Notes under the pieces: model-generated
Databases searched by the model: none
What the model was told of the DNA's origin: nothing
What the model saw: the letters and a program-made list of their open reading frames with translations, nothing else
Part shown: positions 41,136-52,966 of the stretch, one piece after another
Layout of the letters: every line of letters begins with the position of its first letter
Position numbering within the stretch: the stretch's first letter is position 1
Program-made: the position numbers and the translations under genes
Assembly: GCA_934045075.1 (NCBI GenBank)
Contig: OW203726.1
Location: 12,250,037 to 12,314,036 of the forward strand
Direction: 5' to 3'
Length of the DNA stretch: 64,000 nucleotides
From: Yponomeuta sedellus
Taxonomy: Eukaryota; Arthropoda; Insecta; Lepidoptera; Yponomeutidae

Positions 41136-43159
41136 AACTTACGATACTCAAACGTGACTCTTTGCATTTAAACTAGACTGAAAGCAACATAGATCTCAAA
41201 TAGAAGACTTTTATATATTTTTTTACTAAAATAAGTGTCTGTTTTAAGTGACGGAGTGGATAATTTTAAGTGATTATTTTGTAAGAAGACACTTTTCTAC
41301 GTAAATGGAAACATTACAATTGGATTTTTCATTGGACTCCTGCTTCCTGGATTGTATGCGGCAAATGGTGTGTATGAATTAATCAAATATTCTTCCAACA
41401 TAGCATATTAAGCAGCCCAATAATATTGGATTTTTAGCAAGATATATTCTAACAATTTTACTACCATGCCAACGGAGATGGACGCTAATCCAGCGTGTAA
41501 GAAAATTGTCTCCAGCCGCGAGCGAAAGACATCAACGCGTTACTCAAGTGCCTAATTAGCACTTGTTCAGATTTTATACTGCTAAAGTATATTAACACGT
41601 TGTCTAATCCTTGTTAATTAGAAATTTAGATAATATGTCATTAATATTTATATTTTTGCTTGTTTTGGCCACGAAAGGTGGTGGGTAATACTTAAGCGAG
41701 TAAGTACACTTAAAAAAGAAATTATACTGACACTAATTAAGAGTGCAGACGACGGGTGTATCACTAAATTTACCTCTTTCAGAGAACCCTTGGATGGACT
41801 GGATTAATACACTGAAATAGTACTTAAGGATAAAAATAAACTAAACATTTTCTACCTAATACTTTTTAACAAGCTACGTTACTAACAATTACAATCATAT
41901 TAAAAGAGATAGAAAAACATAACGATAGTATAGAACCTTGGGGAGCTAATAACATTTGTCCTTGACTGGCTTTTTGGACAGCATTGAGCACAAAACGTAT
42001 AAAAGAGCGAAACCTATTTCACTCACACAGGCCCAGGTAGCACATATGTACACACGCACACTAATACACATGGGTAGGTATCTATTGTTATTAGTCCTTT
42101 TGGTGGTTGTGCAAAAACATAGCCTTGAACTTGCAGAGTTCAACTCCAAGGCGAGCGTTTAGCAGGCGTGCTCTATTTGAAGCTTACGTAAGCCGTGCTC
42201 TATTATCACCGCATAATGTAGAAAAGTAGAATTTGCAAGCTGGTTCATCTTGTATTAGCTGCTGATTCTCCAGACATGTTTGGAATCCCATTGCACTCTT
42301 AAGGTTTATTAGTTATGGTCTATTCCATAATTAATAAGCCATTGGCCAAAATTTATCAAAATTATTTAGAACAAATCCTGATTCATATTCAGATCTGAAG
42401 TTTGTACATTTAAAATCAAGATTTCAATAATAATTGTCAAGACATAATCATTATCAAATTTTTATGGTAGATGGAAATATAATCTCAGAAGTATGTAAGT
42501 TAAAGTACCATATTATAATTATTTGCGTAGCACAAACTTTTCTTTTCAGCAAATAATTTAAGCGTAGGGAATCTCAGGTACTTAATATTAAAGACAATTT
42601 CTAAGAATAATTCATTATATCTCGGCTGGCAAATTAGTCAGTCACTCATCATGAGTCCACATAAAGTAAGTACATAGAGCAACCACGACAAACAAGACGA
42701 ACTATCTAAACAAAGCAAATTGAACTTAGATACATGGGCAAAAGATGCAAATTAAGTTGCGAGTTCCATTCGCCGGCCGCGGTTTCGGCAATGACACTGA
42801 CTACGGCCGATGATATAATAGCGGGCCGTCAAACCCGTGAAAACTCGGTCATTGAACCGCCTGCGCCGGCGACTGGTAGCCCCACTTCACGACGCTTTCG
42901 CTTGTGCGATTTTCACACCAACACCACAGACCATAAAGTTGGTAATCGAAACGAGCATTACGATTCGTGACGCGCACTTAAGGCTTTTTGTATTCGGCTT
43001 ACAACGCAGAAAGCCAATTACATGCGTGATGAAAATGAGCTTTTTGGAGAAGCAAACAGTTTATACTTTTCTCAGATTCTTATCCTTAAATAAAATGACA
43101 CACTCACACACATTCTTCAGAGAAAATGAGTGTCCAACAATTAACTTAAATATAATTTT
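41136..43159. other. Non-coding; one CG-rich patch
   Basis: 42765-42980 is CG-rich with overlapping short frames. No gene recognised. Confidence 0.4.
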
Positions 43160-43430
43160 CTAGAGCGTGCGAGTATGGAAGTGTGGAAGGTTCGCGTGGG
43201 CGTGCCGGGAAGGTCCTTGGTGTGTAGAAAGTAAATGCCTGGTCAAGTAAAGGCGCGTGCATCAAGTTCAGCGGGGAGGCGGCGGCGGGGAGGAAACCTG
43301 TTCGATGAACGGTACTGTGTCGTGCGGAGGGCGCACGCACCTATTATGTAATAGCCTTTTTCTTGTTGCTCGCCTTGGTTACGTCGTTTGTTCCGTAGCG
43401 ACGTATGCGCAAGCGCATGGCCTTCTTAAG
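43160..43430. other. CG-rich block
   Basis: Contains GGCGGCGGGGAGGAAACCTG and several CG dinucleotides. Possible regulatory element; no exon recognised. Confidence 0.3.
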
Positions 43431-43699
43431 ATTATGGATGGCATATGTAATATTCCATATTGGTAGTCTAGAAAGTGTTACTGAAATACCGCGAAACATT
43501 AAAACCGTTTCTTCGGTATATTGGTATTGAAGAAATGGTTATAATATTCTGTGTTTTAGTTATTTAATTAAACCACTTCCAAAATGTGTCCACACAGGTA
43601 TTTTATTTCTACCTCGGACACAATATAAGTGTAGGTTTTATTCCCAATATAAGAGAAATTAAGCCAATCCAATCTAAGCCGTTAAGCTAATTCAGAGGT

Positions 43700-43865
43700 C
43701 TTAGTTCGACTGGACGGCAAACTTCTGACAGTCAGACCAGCCACTAGTCTTGCAAGCCTCCACCAATCCGGACTTGGCCCCCGTGGTGGAGCATAGCCTA
43801 TAGCTTCCTCAGGGAAGGGACTCGTGCCTTTCGCTGAGGACATAGAGGGTTGATGTTGATGATTA
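43700..43865 (+). mobile_element. Family D 3' end
   Basis: AACTTCTGACAGTCAGACCA, GGACTTGGCCCCCGTGGTGG, then GGGACTCGTGCC and GAGGGTTGATGTTGATGAT. Ends with a (GAT)-type tail. Confidence 0.7.
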
Positions 43866-44017
43866 GAAATTATATCTAAGGTATCAAGCTCTATCGACAT
43901 CACAGGAGTACCAAAGCAAACTAAGTAGAGGTGGTTATCGATAATTTTGCTAACGAATGCTCCGATTCTTTTATCTGCTGTAGGTCGGTGCTGTACACCA
44001 AGTAGGTGCCACGCGAC

Positions 44018-44165
44018 GGACATCGAAATCGAGGCCGGCCTAGAAAACGGTGGAGAGATGATCTCGACAACCATCTGCATGACTGGTCTAAGGTGGCCCA
44101 GGACTGAAAACTCTGGACTGAATTGGGGGTGGCCTTTGCCCAGCAGTGGGACACAAACATAGAAG
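44018..44165 (+). pseudogene. Non-LTR retrotransposon protein C-terminus, one stop
   Basis: Reads GHRNRGRPRKRWRDDLDNHL, DWSKVAQD, a TGA at 44105-44107, then KLWTELGVAFAQQWD. GRPRKRW-DD and the FAQQW end are the usual last residues of an RTE/CR1-like reverse transcriptase protein. The sequence over the QQW end, GCCCAGCAGTGGGAC, is also the recurrent LINE 3' motif. Confidence 0.75.
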
Positions 44166-44211
44166 CTACTTAAAAAAACAAGAAGGCGTTCAGTTTGGCA
44201 ATTGAGCTTGT

Positions 44212-44247
44212 ATCCAGAGTATTGATTTACCAATCAATACTCTGGAT
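44212..44247. repeat. Perfect hairpin, 16-bp arms
   Basis: Arms ATCCAGAGTATTGATT and its exact inverted copy around a 4-nt loop; pairing continues with a bulge into GCTTGT/ACAAGC. Confidence 0.85.
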
Positions 44248-44262
44248 GAAGTCTTATACAAG

Positions 44263-44695
44263 CTATTTAAAATTTTATGAAACTATACGTCCTACTTACA
44301 TAGCTTCATACCAAATAGCTTCGTCTATGTATGTCACTTCCGGTGGCTAGACTGTCACAGCACCATATCGTACCTTCATTCATTTTCGATCGATGAATAA
44401 GACAAAAAGAAACTGATACATACTAAAAAAATATACTCATTGCATAGCTGAATAGTACACAAAAGATTCTTTACTCACACTTTGTTGCAAAGACATGAAG
44501 AGGTTGCGAAGGGCTCACTGACAGCGTAGTTCAGCAGACGCTTTTCTTGATGCAGCCAACTGGGGAAAAGAGATTTTAAGTTGCAATTTGGAGGATTCAC
44601 GAATTTTCGGCTACTGGAAAAAATTCTAGCACAAAAAATACTTTATCAGCAAAGGAATGTTAACCATAATGACCATTAACAAAACACATCAACAT
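44263..44695. other. Non-coding, nothing recognised
   Basis: No gene or clear repeat. Confidence 0.45.
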
Positions 44696-44954
44696 ACAGT
44701 CTATTTATTCTTACTTGTCCAATTTAGTAAACAAGATTCTACCCTTAAACTGTGACTTTTTAGTCCAAAACTGCCACATTTCCATAAATGAAGTAACTCG
44801 GAACACTCTTTTAGATAACACGCTGCCAATTTTATAAACATAGTTCATGATAGTTCATGAATTTGCTAGAAAATGTCTAGTTTAGGCATCTAATCTCAAT
44901 TTTAAGGTTAGAATCTTGTTTACTAAATTGGATAAGTAAGAATAAATAGACTGT
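44696..44954. repeat. Foldback, about 51-bp arms, 157-bp centre
   Basis: Left arm 44696-44746 (ACAGTCTATTTATTCTTACT...) and right arm 44904-44954 are inverted copies with few differences. The centre has no frame. MITE-like. Confidence 0.75.
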
Positions 44955-45448
44955 AGAGTAGCACACTTGCCGATGTATACGCAGCCGCATAAATACTATG
45001 AAACCAATGTAAACCATACCACAATATCTTTTAGGATCTACCTGTCATATCTACAAGCAACGCCGTAGATATGGTAGGTAGTGTAGAGAAAATCAATAAA
45101 TTTAAACAATTTTTTTTTATTCAAACACCAATAAAAACAAAATCAAAGAGACGAGTTAAAGATAGTAGTACTATATCGATGGGCTCACAACAAAATAAAA
45201 AGATAAATAATATGGAATACAGCAAAAGATAAATTTATCTCACGCTAAAACATGGAATGTTAGCGTAACAATGCCACTTGTAGAGCCCATATGCACTAAA
45301 AACTGAAAATAAGGATCTTTCCATTAACAAAGCACAGAAAATCAACGCAACAGCTACCGTTAGCTTCGATCCCAATAGAACTACAAAGCGCAGTGGAGTA
45401 CAGAAGAACTGTCGTGGCTTTAATTTTATCTATCTTATCTCTTTAAAC
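44955..45448. other. Non-coding, nothing recognised
   Basis: No gene or clear repeat. Confidence 0.4.
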
Positions 45449-45488
45449 GACTTTTAGTACAAAGAGTAAGCTCTTTGTACTAAAAGTC
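45449..45488. repeat. Perfect hairpin, 18-bp arms, 4-nt loop
   Basis: GACTTTTAGTACAAAGAG and its exact reverse complement around TAAG. Confidence 0.9.
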
Positions 45489-45509
45489 TTATAACATATA
45501 AAACTATAT

Positions 45510-45675
45510 AAAATTTTAAAAACCTATTTAGAGGCTAAAAATTCCACGCATGCCGGGATTCGAACCCGCAACCACTGGCTATCTGTGCCAGCGCTCTTTC
45601 CAACTGAGCTAATGGGCGACTACCCGGCATCAGTGAAATTTCGAACCTCTTTACAATATTCTCTGTATTACGTAC
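45510..45675 (-). mobile_element. SINE-1 copy E with complete tRNA-like head
   Basis: The minus strand starts with CGTAATACAGAGAATATTGT, then the tRNA-like head (45617-45544): CCCATTAGCTCAGTTGGAAA is the D arm with box A, CTGGCACAGATAGCCAG the anticodon arm, and GCGGGTTCGAATCCCGGC the T arm with box B. It ends TTTTTAGCCTC, AATAGGTTTTTAAAATTTT. The anticodon loop lacks the conserved T33 and the acceptor arms pair poorly, so it is a SINE rather than a tRNA gene. Confidence 0.8.
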
Positions 45676-46037
45676 ATCATATAAAATTGTGATAATTTAC
45701 TTGAAGACAATAATTTTGCATACAGGCAAAATTTTGTCCGTGGCTTCGTACAGAGACGAATAGTACTAGAAAGCTGTAATTTGGCATAGATTTACATAAT
45801 AACATTAGCATAGGTAGCATAAAATCCAATTTTTAAAGACTTTATTCTACCTGGTAAAATTCTAGGCATGCAATTTATTTTTAACCTACACCATAGCTTG
45901 AGTTATTGTTGAATTTGGCGATTTAAAATGTTGTGAGTATAGGACAACATTCATTTTATTTTTGTTTGCGAAATACTGTGGTTTAAATATGATTGAACAT
46001 TTTTAACAGAGCATTTATTTGGTTTTTATTTTCATAT

Positions 46038-46198
46038 TGACATAATATATGTCCCACTGTAGGCCACAGGCCTTCTCTCAGATAGGGCTTTAAATCACCA
46101 CGCGTGCCCACCGTGGATTGGCAATTTCAAGCGCTGATTCCTCAGATACTTAGGTTTCCTCACGATGTTTATCTTCACCATTAGCGAGTGGTGTGCAA
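46038..46198 (-). repeat. Family B, 3' part
   Basis: Minus strand: ACCACTCGCTAATGGTGAAG, GAGGAAACCTAAGTATCTGA, AATTGCCAATCCACGGTGGG, GAGAGAAGGCCTGTGGCC and ACAGTGGGACATATATTATG. Confidence 0.75.
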
Positions 46199-46485
46199 GG
46201 AATAACATACTTAACGAAACGCAAATATGGAGGTATTAAATAAATGGACGTTAGTAAATTAGTACCTGCACAAATGTGCACGAGCAATAAAGGTTGCAGA
46301 TACTGAATATTAGAGATGATTTATACAGCGTCCAGTGGAATCTTCACTCACACTAGATGGGTGAAGGGACCACTCCGACGCTGTAGTGCCTGGGTCATGG
46401 TTTTATAGATGGTGTAGGCTTGCCCAGCACCTATACCATCCTGACAGCTTAGTCGGCCTAGCCCACAGGAAAGACTAGTCAATAC

Positions 46486-46732
46486 GTACATACATACATA
46501 CATACATACATACATACATACATACATACATACATACATACATACATACATACATACATACATACATACATACATACATACATACATACATACATACATA
46601 CATACATACATACATACATACATACATACATACATACATACATACATACATACATACATACATACATACATACATACATACATACATACATACATACATA
46701 CATACATACATACATACATACATACATACATA
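46486..46732. repeat. (CATA)n tetranucleotide array, about 61 units
   Basis: About 246 bp of perfect units. It begins exactly where the minus-strand RTE-C copy ends, in the register of that element's TATG tail. Confidence 0.95.
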
Positions 46733-46925
46733 ACCTAACGCCTGTATCCCAGAGGGGTAACCAGAGACTACCACTTGCCACGATCCTGACAGATCACCTT
46801 CGCTTCATCAACGTGCATAAGTCGTTGCATGCACGCACGCCGGTTCCGGGTACTGTTTATCTTTCCCTTTGCTAATACATCCCCTATGTGGTCGATGTAT
46901 GTCCCCCTGGGACGACCTATAACAA
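46733..46925 (-). mobile_element. RTE-C 3' end whose tail became the (CATA)n array
   Basis: The minus strand reads CGTCCCAGG-like GGGACATACATCGACCACAT, TAGCAAAGGGAAAGATAAAC, ACCCGGAACCGGCGTGCGTG, AACGTTGATGAAG-like sequence, CAGGATCGTGGCAAGTGG and TGGGATACAGGCGTTAGGTT, then (TATG)n. 5'-truncated. Confidence 0.8.
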
Positions 46926-47814
46926 CTTAAATAAATCGTTCTTCGTTCTAAAATATTCTTCGCGTAAACCCGACCTTCTCCGTACCTAGTCCGTTCTCAC
47001 CTGAAAGTCATCATACTTCCCGCTGCGCTCTGATTTTGAGCTCCTTTTCCTTTTTTTCGACGCCGAAGTAACGGGACTTGGACCCATACGGTTTGTTATG
47101 AGAGATATCCGAGGGCGGCTTACATAATTGTAATTTAATACCCATGTGAGGTACCTGAATGCCTGTGAGGTACCTGTGATACAGGTATGATTTTAATGCC
47201 ACATTTAAAACTGTTTATAATGTTCAGATAAAGTAGTTATGGGATGGGCATCTTTATGAAATAGAAATCACTTTATTGTCATCTACAATGCTTAGAAAAT
47301 TAAACTTAAAATTGATCCAGCGGAGTGCTGGAAACTTTTAAAGCATGAGTCCGTTAGACAATGGCCTTTCCGACTAGGGGTTACAATCCTAAACGACCCA
47401 TCCTGCAAATACCGCCAAGCTGCATGACCAGCGCAATCCACCTTGATCCAAATTATGGTTCAACAATATTTACATACCTACATAATAAGGCATACCTACT
47501 CGAAATTTAATAACATTCACTTGAATTATTTCTATGTTTTAGTAGTGGTTTAAATCCGTTTACACATCTTATGTATTTAAAATTATTTGGCCGCCATGTT
47601 TTCACTCCACTCAATACGTTTACAAATGTATTTATAATGCTTTTTACACCATGAATTTTGGGTGGTTTCGAAATTTGAATATATTAAAAGAACCATTTGT
47701 AGACATCTAGGGTGGTGCGTGTGTGGCGCAGGTCACTGGGCATAGACAAAAAGATAGTAACAAATTGTTCGCGCATTTTTAAAATAAGTTTTTTTTTACT
47801 CGAAACAAGATTTT
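46926..47814. other. Non-coding, nothing recognised
   Basis: No gene. 47240-47460 reads like an old repeat (AGAAATCACTTTATTGTCAT) that I cannot classify. Confidence 0.4.
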
Positions 47815-47990
47815 TTTATGAAGCCTATACACGTCGCACTGCAGGGCACAGGCCTTCTCTCATAAAGAGCGAGTATGGGCTTAATTACCACGCGTGCCCA
47901 TCGTGAATTGACAACTTCAAGACACAGTAGTAATGGAGCGGTAGAACGCCGGTGAAGGTAAACATTGTGAAGAAACATGAAACACTATTA
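47815..47990 (-). repeat. Family B, 3' part
   Basis: GCCTATACACGTCGCACTGC, AGGGCACAGGCCTTCTCTCA, CACGCGTGCCCATCGTGAAT and AACTTCAAG in family B order, read on the minus strand. Confidence 0.65.
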
Positions 47991-50900
47991 CTCAACTATT
48001 TTTTTTTAATTTACGTCTAAACTGAAAGGCGTAAATAGTTAAAACGTTTTAGTACTAATTATATAACCGCGGATTTTAAACTACCCAGATACGTCTGTAC
48101 ACAAATGATACCCAACTAGTTATATTGTATAGAGGGTGCAGCTTTTAACTAACATTTAAACACACCGCTAGCAGTCTTACATTGACCATCGTTAAAACAC
48201 TACTTAAAAAACTGTTAATAAACAAGTTTGATAAATGAACCACAGGGACCAAACGACAGGACCATAAATAGGTTTCTATACTGTTAATCCTTAATAGGCG
48301 TTTGAAGTCGAAAATAACGGGACGCGACCTCGACAAAGGCCTTGTCGACACAGGCTTTGATTTTTTTTCTGTCCTCTCTACCTGCTATAGGGGTACACTT
48401 GTGCTTTGTCGCCTTTTCCCTGCCCGCCGGATGGATAACGACTACAATAGGCCATTGGTAGTATCAACAAGCAGATGAGGGCATTTTTTACTTTGGAAGA
48501 TATAGTCAAGTTATTAGCTTAGCTCTGTAGTAATTGTATGTATGTGGAAATTAAAAAAAAATCATAGAATGTACTATAGCCGCTAAGTAGGGAAACGCCA
48601 AAAAATACGCAATAATGGACATAAGGACCATCGACAAATGGTCATTTTTGGAAAGTCAACCGTAACTCAACCGAATAAAGTGCACTAATATGAAGGTGAA
48701 CAGATGACTGTACACAGCAAAAGGTTATTTGTGCATATTCTGGCCGCCTACACAATAACAAGACATTGTCGGTGACATAGGTAGATCAACGCACAAGACA
48801 TGCATTACTCCTACGCAGCGTAAGAAGAGCACTTAGTTCATTACGGCACATGCGCCACCAGGTGCTGTCATTTAGAGCTTAATAGTATTTTTATGACGAT
48901 CAAAACCAACAAAGGAAAGTAAACCGGCAGCGGCCTGCCGATCGATGAAAGTAAAGGCCGGTGCAGACGGGCGGCTGGGTCCCGTTAGATGGCCAGCGCG
49001 GGCTCACGGAATACTAAACGCTGACACACAACGCGGATTTTGACCCTAGCCACATTCTAGAGTGCCACACGCTTGCGCCGTCGCTGCATCTAGTATGCAC
49101 ATCTATTTCCCTGCAATTTGTGGCACCTCCTACCTGTTAGCAATCGTTTTAATGAAAACTGTTTTGTGGGGAAAACCTTGAAACCAACAAGTTTTAAACA
49201 TTATAAATATAAGTATAAAACGTTTGGTTTTGTGGCAACAAAAACTTCCTTTGTAGAAAACTTCCCTTAAAGAAACCTTCTCAGTAAACTATCGACACCT
49301 TTTTGCGTAGAAAATAATAAACAACTCTCTTATTGTTTTTTGCATAAAAAACGACCCTTATTTCGTAACTGGGCGAAAACATTGAGGGGCAATTTGTGCA
49401 AATGGATTTTTTTGCACACATTGTTACGTGGACGGGTAGTTAAAGCCATAAACTTTGAATGTTAACTTTAGTTTAGATGGTCCGCAATCTGCGCAAGGGT
49501 GGCTATTGTTCTATTTAAAAAAACATTTTCCCTTGTGGGGAGCCGACGAGTTAAAAAATTGTACATTTTGTGCTAAAAGTGAAGAAGGTCGTTACGCGCA
49601 GCTCTGCCCGGGACGATCGTCCACCACCGCCGCCGCCAACTCCAGGGTGATATGAGATTAGGATTTTCGCGAAGCTCCATCAGGCCCCCGGCTGGGCCTG
49701 TCTAGGTAGGCAACACATGCACACCGAACAAAGGACATCGACCCTACGCAAAATTCACTGCATTGGGCTAGGTCTAGAGTATGAGCGTATGTAGGCGTAC
49801 TAACACGGAAGCAAACTGAGCGGGAGCGAGCTATCAACCATCCCATGGTGTAGACAGGGAAAAATGCATGAATGAGTGTCGAAGCCTAGACCGAGAAGGG
49901 GGAAATCGAGTTTGTACTGTGGAGCTAGCACTTGTACAGATAGATCCAGGCATCGCTGCTTGCTTGTACTAAATGGGATCAATAGTGGTACAATCAAACA
50001 AGACCTAAAAACGACAAAAGCTGTAAAATATGATAAGCTTGCCAGAAAAACTCATTTCAGAGAAGAACACTATCTTCAATAGGTTGGTAATTCACCATAA
50101 ATTTAAGACAAAACAAAGGATCATCAAAATCTTAATTAAATCCATAGAACTACTTTCAACAGGCTGATTCTCTATCAAATCAATGTAAAAAGGAAAAGTA
50201 ATACTTCGACTTTTTTTAAAGCACATAATATTTAACGAATTCATATAGGTACATTAAAAAAAACATAGGAAAAGTTCCGTAAAGTTCACGTAATAAGCTC
50301 AAAGAAAATACTGAGCAATGTCAACGACCTGTGCCCAATACAGACGCAGTAAACGCATTTCCCCCCGCACACGAACACAGCGTGCGATTTATTCGCGCAA
50401 AGCCTCTCTATAGCGGAGGCACAGTCTGAGATAAACCAGAGCTTCTGACATACAGAACCGGTACCTTGCACGCGATCCTACGCAATAGCGACTTTAACAT
50501 TGGCTACTGCATGGAGTGTAGTGACTGTAATCCTTTACATGGTGTGACGTTGGGCGGCGCGGGCGAAGCGGTGGGACGGGGCGCCGCAGGTCATTCACCC
50601 CGGAAGATTCAGTGTTTTGATACCGCGCAAGCCTCCACCGCTGGAAAACTGCATTTTCTTCACTGCACGCCGCTTTCCGTGCTCTAATTGATCCCCGATT
50701 GGATAATTTTGTTTCTTTTTCTTTATTTTCTTTGTGAGCATGTTGTGATCTGTGTGACCATGCAGAAAGTACGAGTACGCTTAGAATGTCGTAGATTTTT
50801 AGTTTGTATAATTATTCGTGATATTTTGATACACAAATTTGACATCGAAAGATAAAATTAAAATCCGAAAGGATTCAAATCTGTGCGTACCGTGCCTGAA

Positions 50901-51379
50901 TCCCGCTTCAATCTGGATATTTTTTCCTTCTATTTGATGTTTGGTCCATACGAAAAGTCGAAAACATCATAATGTATCTGTTTCACAATTTTTTTTTTAA
51001 ATTAATTCAGTATAAACCAGATTGAGACAAAATTCAAACAAATAAAGAAGTGGTAGGTACTATTTTTTTGTTCATTTTATTCTTCTTAGTTAATATTGTG
51101 TATAAATCGTTGCAATTTAACAACGCTACAGTCAACCAAAAAAAAAACCAAACATTTCACAAGCTGTTATCAAATTAAGCCGGGGCCGTGCCTACTGCAA
51201 AATCCAGTTATGCAGTAAATCGATACGTCACCCTGGCGAGGCTGAAGCCTGAAACGTTTCAGGCAGGTCGGGAGCCCTACCCCAACAAACCCCCTCGCCG
51301 TATGTTTAGGGAATCAGCCATTTAGATTGCATGGAGCACGGAGATTTACATAGTGAGTGGCGCATACTTATTTTTATAT
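47991..51379. other. Non-coding; several CG-rich patches
   Basis: CG-rich patches at 48930-49080, 49595-49640 and 50540-50690 stand out. None gives an exon I can defend. At 51195-51300 there is a GC-rich stretch (GAAACGTTTCAGGCAGGTCG) of unknown type. Confidence 0.4.
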
Positions 51380-51500
51380 GTAGCTTATTTAAGTCTCACT
51401 GCAGGACACGGGCATAATCACTTTCTCTCTCTCTCAGAGAGAGAGATTATGCCCGTGCCCTTATGGGCTTAATTACCCGCGTATCTGAAAATACTAAGTT
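51380..51500 (-). repeat. Family B 3' end rearranged into a hairpin
   Basis: TATGTAGCTTATTTAAGTC, CACTGCAGGACACGGGC is the family B end. CACGGGCATAATC (51407-51419) is then repeated inverted at 51445-51457 across a (CT)n/(AG)n centre. Confidence 0.65.
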
Positions 51501-51622
51501 TGGCGATTTTTGTCCATTTTTTTCTCCAAAATGGTCTAGATTTTGAAATGGACACCTAGTTCAAATGGTAACGTTCATCAAGCCGCAGTTTCTGCGCTAC
51601 TTTGAATAAAACCTTTTCATTT
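51500..51622 (+). mobile_element. LINE-A 3' end
   Basis: CTCCAAAATGGTCTAGATTT, GAAATGGACACCTAGTTC, AACGTTCATCAAGCCGCAG and GCGCTACTTTGAATAAAACC match the other LINE-A ends; then the CATTTCATTT tail begins. Confidence 0.8.
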
Positions 51623-51722
51623 CATTTAATTTCATTTCATATCCAAGAACATAAAAAGTACCTACCAGAAAGGTACTTTTTATGTTCTTGGATATGAAAT
51701 GAAATTAAATGAAATGAAAAGG
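51612..51722. repeat. Perfect palindrome, 52-bp arms, built on the LINE-A tail
   Basis: 51612-51663 and 51671-51722 are exact inverted copies with the 7-nt loop ACCAGAA. The left arm begins in the LINE-A 3' end (CCTTTTCATTTCATTTAAT). Confidence 0.95.
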
Positions 51723-52020
51723 CGTGCGTGGCTATAACGACAAATGAATGTTGGTGAAGTGGAGGACTATATTCTTTTTAATGCACTACGTAATACAGAG
51801 AGTATTGTAAAGGTTCGAAATTTCACTAATGCCGGTGAGTCACCCATTACCTCAGTTGGGAGAGCGCTGGCACGGTTAGCCAGAGGTTGCGGGTTCGAGT
51901 CTCGGCATGGTGGAATTTTTAGCCTCTCAATAGGTTTTTTAGAAGTGGAAGACGTTTGTCAGGATCATGGCAAGTGGCAAACCCTGCCTTCTGCTTACAC
52001 CTCCAGTATAAAGGCGTGAA
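51723..52020 (+). pseudogene. RTE-C 3' end split by a SINE
   Basis: 51725-51767 encodes MNVGEVED and 51942-52018 encodes EVEDVCQDHGKWQTLPSAY, the RTE-C C-terminus ending in AAAGGCGTGAATGTG. The two halves flank SINE-1 copy F. By chance the SINE keeps the frame open through the whole 51744-52019 stretch. Confidence 0.75.
51768..51941 (+). mobile_element. SINE-1 copy F with target-site duplication
   Basis: Starts near TTTTTAATGCACTACGTAAT, has the full tRNA-like head (CCCATTACCTCAGTTGGGAG, CTGGCACGGTTAGCCAG, GTTGCGGGTTCGAGTCTC) and ends TTAGCCTCTCAATAGGTTTT. GAAGTGGAGGAC (51756-51767) and GAAGTGGAAGAC (51942-51953) are a 12-bp target-site duplication with one mismatch, as made by LINE-driven retroposition. 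Confidence 0.85.
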
Positions 52021-52900
52021 TGTGTATCATTTATAACATATGTAGTTATAGTAAGTAGTAATACAAAGGTTTGTAAAGATAATTTGAGAATATGAAGATT
52101 GCACAATTATGTCCGAAGTTTGGCATTAAAAGCGAAGTGGAGTTCAAGAGTGAAATATATTTTGTTTTAAATACTGCCGAGTAAATTTAAAACAATGGCA
52201 ATAAATGTCTTCAGCTCTAAAATTAACGCACTTGTAGCTAAATCTTCTCCCCTTTCCACACCCTCGAAAAATATTTTAACTGTTTCCTGTTATAAACCGG
52301 CTTTATCTCCATCTCAGGAGTAAACACTCCTGAGATGGATGATAAAAGTTCGATTCCACTAAAACTAGTGGAATCGAATTTTTATAAATAAGACTGTAAT
52401 TTTAATAAATAATATAAAATAACACGAGATTCTCACTAAATCCTGAACGATTTCAATCATCTAACCGTCAAATTCCATACAAATAATTGTTCTTGCAAAC
52501 GTCAGTATTTCGAAAGGATCTGGTGCGCATGATTAGGCTCTGACTGAGTGACTCATGATCGCCGAGTAAAACTAAAAAAGTTTTTCTAAAGAATCCCACT
52601 GGCCACATTCATGCGAATGTGGCCAGTGGGATTCTTTTAAAGCGTTAAAATCCACAAAGAAATTATTTTTGGACATTCATCATTTTCGAAGCCAGAAGCA
52701 TGAGATTTTTTTATCACCGCACCTTACTGTGCACAAACAATTCAAGCATACTATAAATTATTATATAAAATAAAAAATACTATAAATTAACGTAGAACGA
52801 TTCCACCCGTCTTTCTAATTTCCTTCAGCAACTTTCCATCGTAAGGTTGTCTGGAAGAAATTGCTTTTAGCAATAAGGCCGCCAGTTGACCCATGTATAT
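52021..52900. other. Non-coding with three tight hairpins
   Basis: Hairpins at 52308-52339 (14-bp arms), 52349-52378 (12-bp arms) and 52588-52637 (23-bp perfect arms, 4-nt loop, GAATCCCACTGGCCACATTC). No gene. Confidence 0.7.
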
Positions 52901-52966
52901 TTGCAATTATTTTGTATTTGCTGTTTTTCCAGGGTACAATAAAGAATAGTCTTATCTTATCTTAAC
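52901..52966 (+). mobile_element. LINE 3' tail fragment
   Basis: GCTGTTTTTCCAGGGTACAA, then AGTCTTATCTTATCTTAAC; same tail as at 38926-38974. Confidence 0.5.

Noticed and set aside
43682..44233. 183-codon minus-strand open frame
   Set aside because: It runs antisense across a family D end and a retrotransposon C-terminus that reads on the plus strand.
45544..45617. tRNA-like cloverleaf
   Set aside because: No T33 in the anticodon loop, weak acceptor pairing, and the same sequence recurs as the head of a dispersed SINE.
46348..46781. Three open frames of YVCM-type repeats
   Set aside because: By-product of the (CATA)n array.
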